64,000 nucleotides of DNA, from the NCBI RefSeq assembly GCF_015910445.1, contig NZ_CP048882.1:4278001-4342000 (forward strand). The letters are read 5' to 3'. Shown piece after piece: positions 63,848 to 64,000 of the stretch (the stretch's first letter is position 1; the number at the start of each line of letters is the position of its first letter). The notes below the pieces were generated by a model, which worked only from the letters and a program-made list of their open reading frames with translations, was not told the DNA's origin and made no database searches. Origin of the DNA: Streptomyces bathyalis. Lineage in GTDB: Bacteria; Actinomycetota; Actinomycetes; Streptomycetales; Streptomycetaceae. The translations under genes were made by a program, and so were the position numbers.

Positions 63848-63888
63848 CCCTGCGCCCCGCGGCCGGGTTCCGGCCGCGGGGCGCAGGG
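63848..63888 (-). terminator. Very strong hairpin terminator
   Basis: A 19-bp perfect stem (63848-63866 with 63870-63888) with a 3-base GTT loop. It lies 18 bp beyond the stop of the partial gene at the right edge and probably terminates that minus-strand gene. Confidence 0.9.
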
Positions 63889-63906
63889 TTCAAGCGGTGC
63901 TACCGG

Positions 63907-64000
63907 TCAGCGGCGGCCGTAGCGGCCCCACGCCTTGGTGTCGATCCAGCGGCCGTCGTCGTCGCGGAGGGTGGCGGCGTCGCGGCTGTCCCACACCGAG
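63907..64000 (-). CDS. C-terminal end of an unidentified protein (5' part outside window)
   Basis: Only about 30 residues are visible on the minus strand, ending R-W-I-D-T-K-A-W-G-R-Y-G-R-R at TGA (63907-63909). Third positions are G/C-rich and a 19-bp hairpin follows directly, so this is a genuine gene end. The piece is polar and basic at the end; no family can be assigned. Confidence 0.6.
   Translation of the reverse strand, partial: SVWDSRDAATLRDDDGRWIDTKAWGRYGRR

Overview
The window is high-GC actinobacterial DNA and almost certainly comes from a Streptomyces chromosome. Codon third positions are strongly G/C, many genes start at GTG, and the mycothiol genes mshA and mshD, GlnR, PhoU/PhoR/PhoP, CarD and MsiK are all present. 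From memory, the order of the conserved genes recalls the central S. coelicolor chromosome around SCO4144-SCO4240; no database was consulted.

Layout. 1-8.6 kb: a membrane protein and MoaD-like protein, an alpha/beta hydrolase, glnR, a LacI regulator, a two-component pair, an FMN reductase and mshD. 8.8-13.4 kb: polyphosphate kinase with a CHAD protein, a small heat-shock protein and DUF2267. 13.4-17.1 kb: a methyltransferase, mshA, a YbjN-like protein and a small secreted protein. 17.4-22.9 kb: an apparent polyhydroxybutyrate (PHB) use module: secreted depolymerase-type esterase, 3-hydroxybutyrate dehydrogenase, GAF/PucR regulator and MHS transporter. 23-28.8 kb: phosphoglycerate mutase, a very Cys-rich peptide, and phoU divergent from phoR-phoP across an inferred PHO box. 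29.3-39.8 kb: carD, ispD-ispF, cysS, rlmB, a DoxX protein, a sugar nucleotidyltransferase, msiK and tRNA-Thr.

At tRNA-Thr the character changes. 39.8-56.5 kb is accessory DNA: a decayed transposase, a membrane TIR/beta-propeller protein convergent with a DUF4231 (SLATT-like) membrane protein, several orphan or decaying genes, a fragment copying the 3' half of tRNA-Thr at 47.35 kb, a Ser/Thr kinase/WD40 receptor, an FAD enzyme, a DUF2975/YozG-type pair, a secreted beta-helix protein, an MFS transporter and a small pseudogene. 56.5-63.6 kb is a minus-strand cluster: response regulator, histidine kinase, acetyltransferase, GT2-GtrA and YkcB-like GT39. A truncated gene runs off the right edge.

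Two themes connect the genes. Phosphate and polyphosphate handling links ppk, CHAD, phoU and phoRP, with GlnR as the nitrogen counterpart; mycothiol synthesis is represented twice. The best candidate for an undescribed system is the TIR/beta-propeller plus DUF4231 pair (40.1-44.8 kb). It sits inside a tRNA-bounded island with a nearby kinase/beta-propeller gene and looks like a membrane-based conflict or stress-sensing module. That function is inferred from domain logic only.
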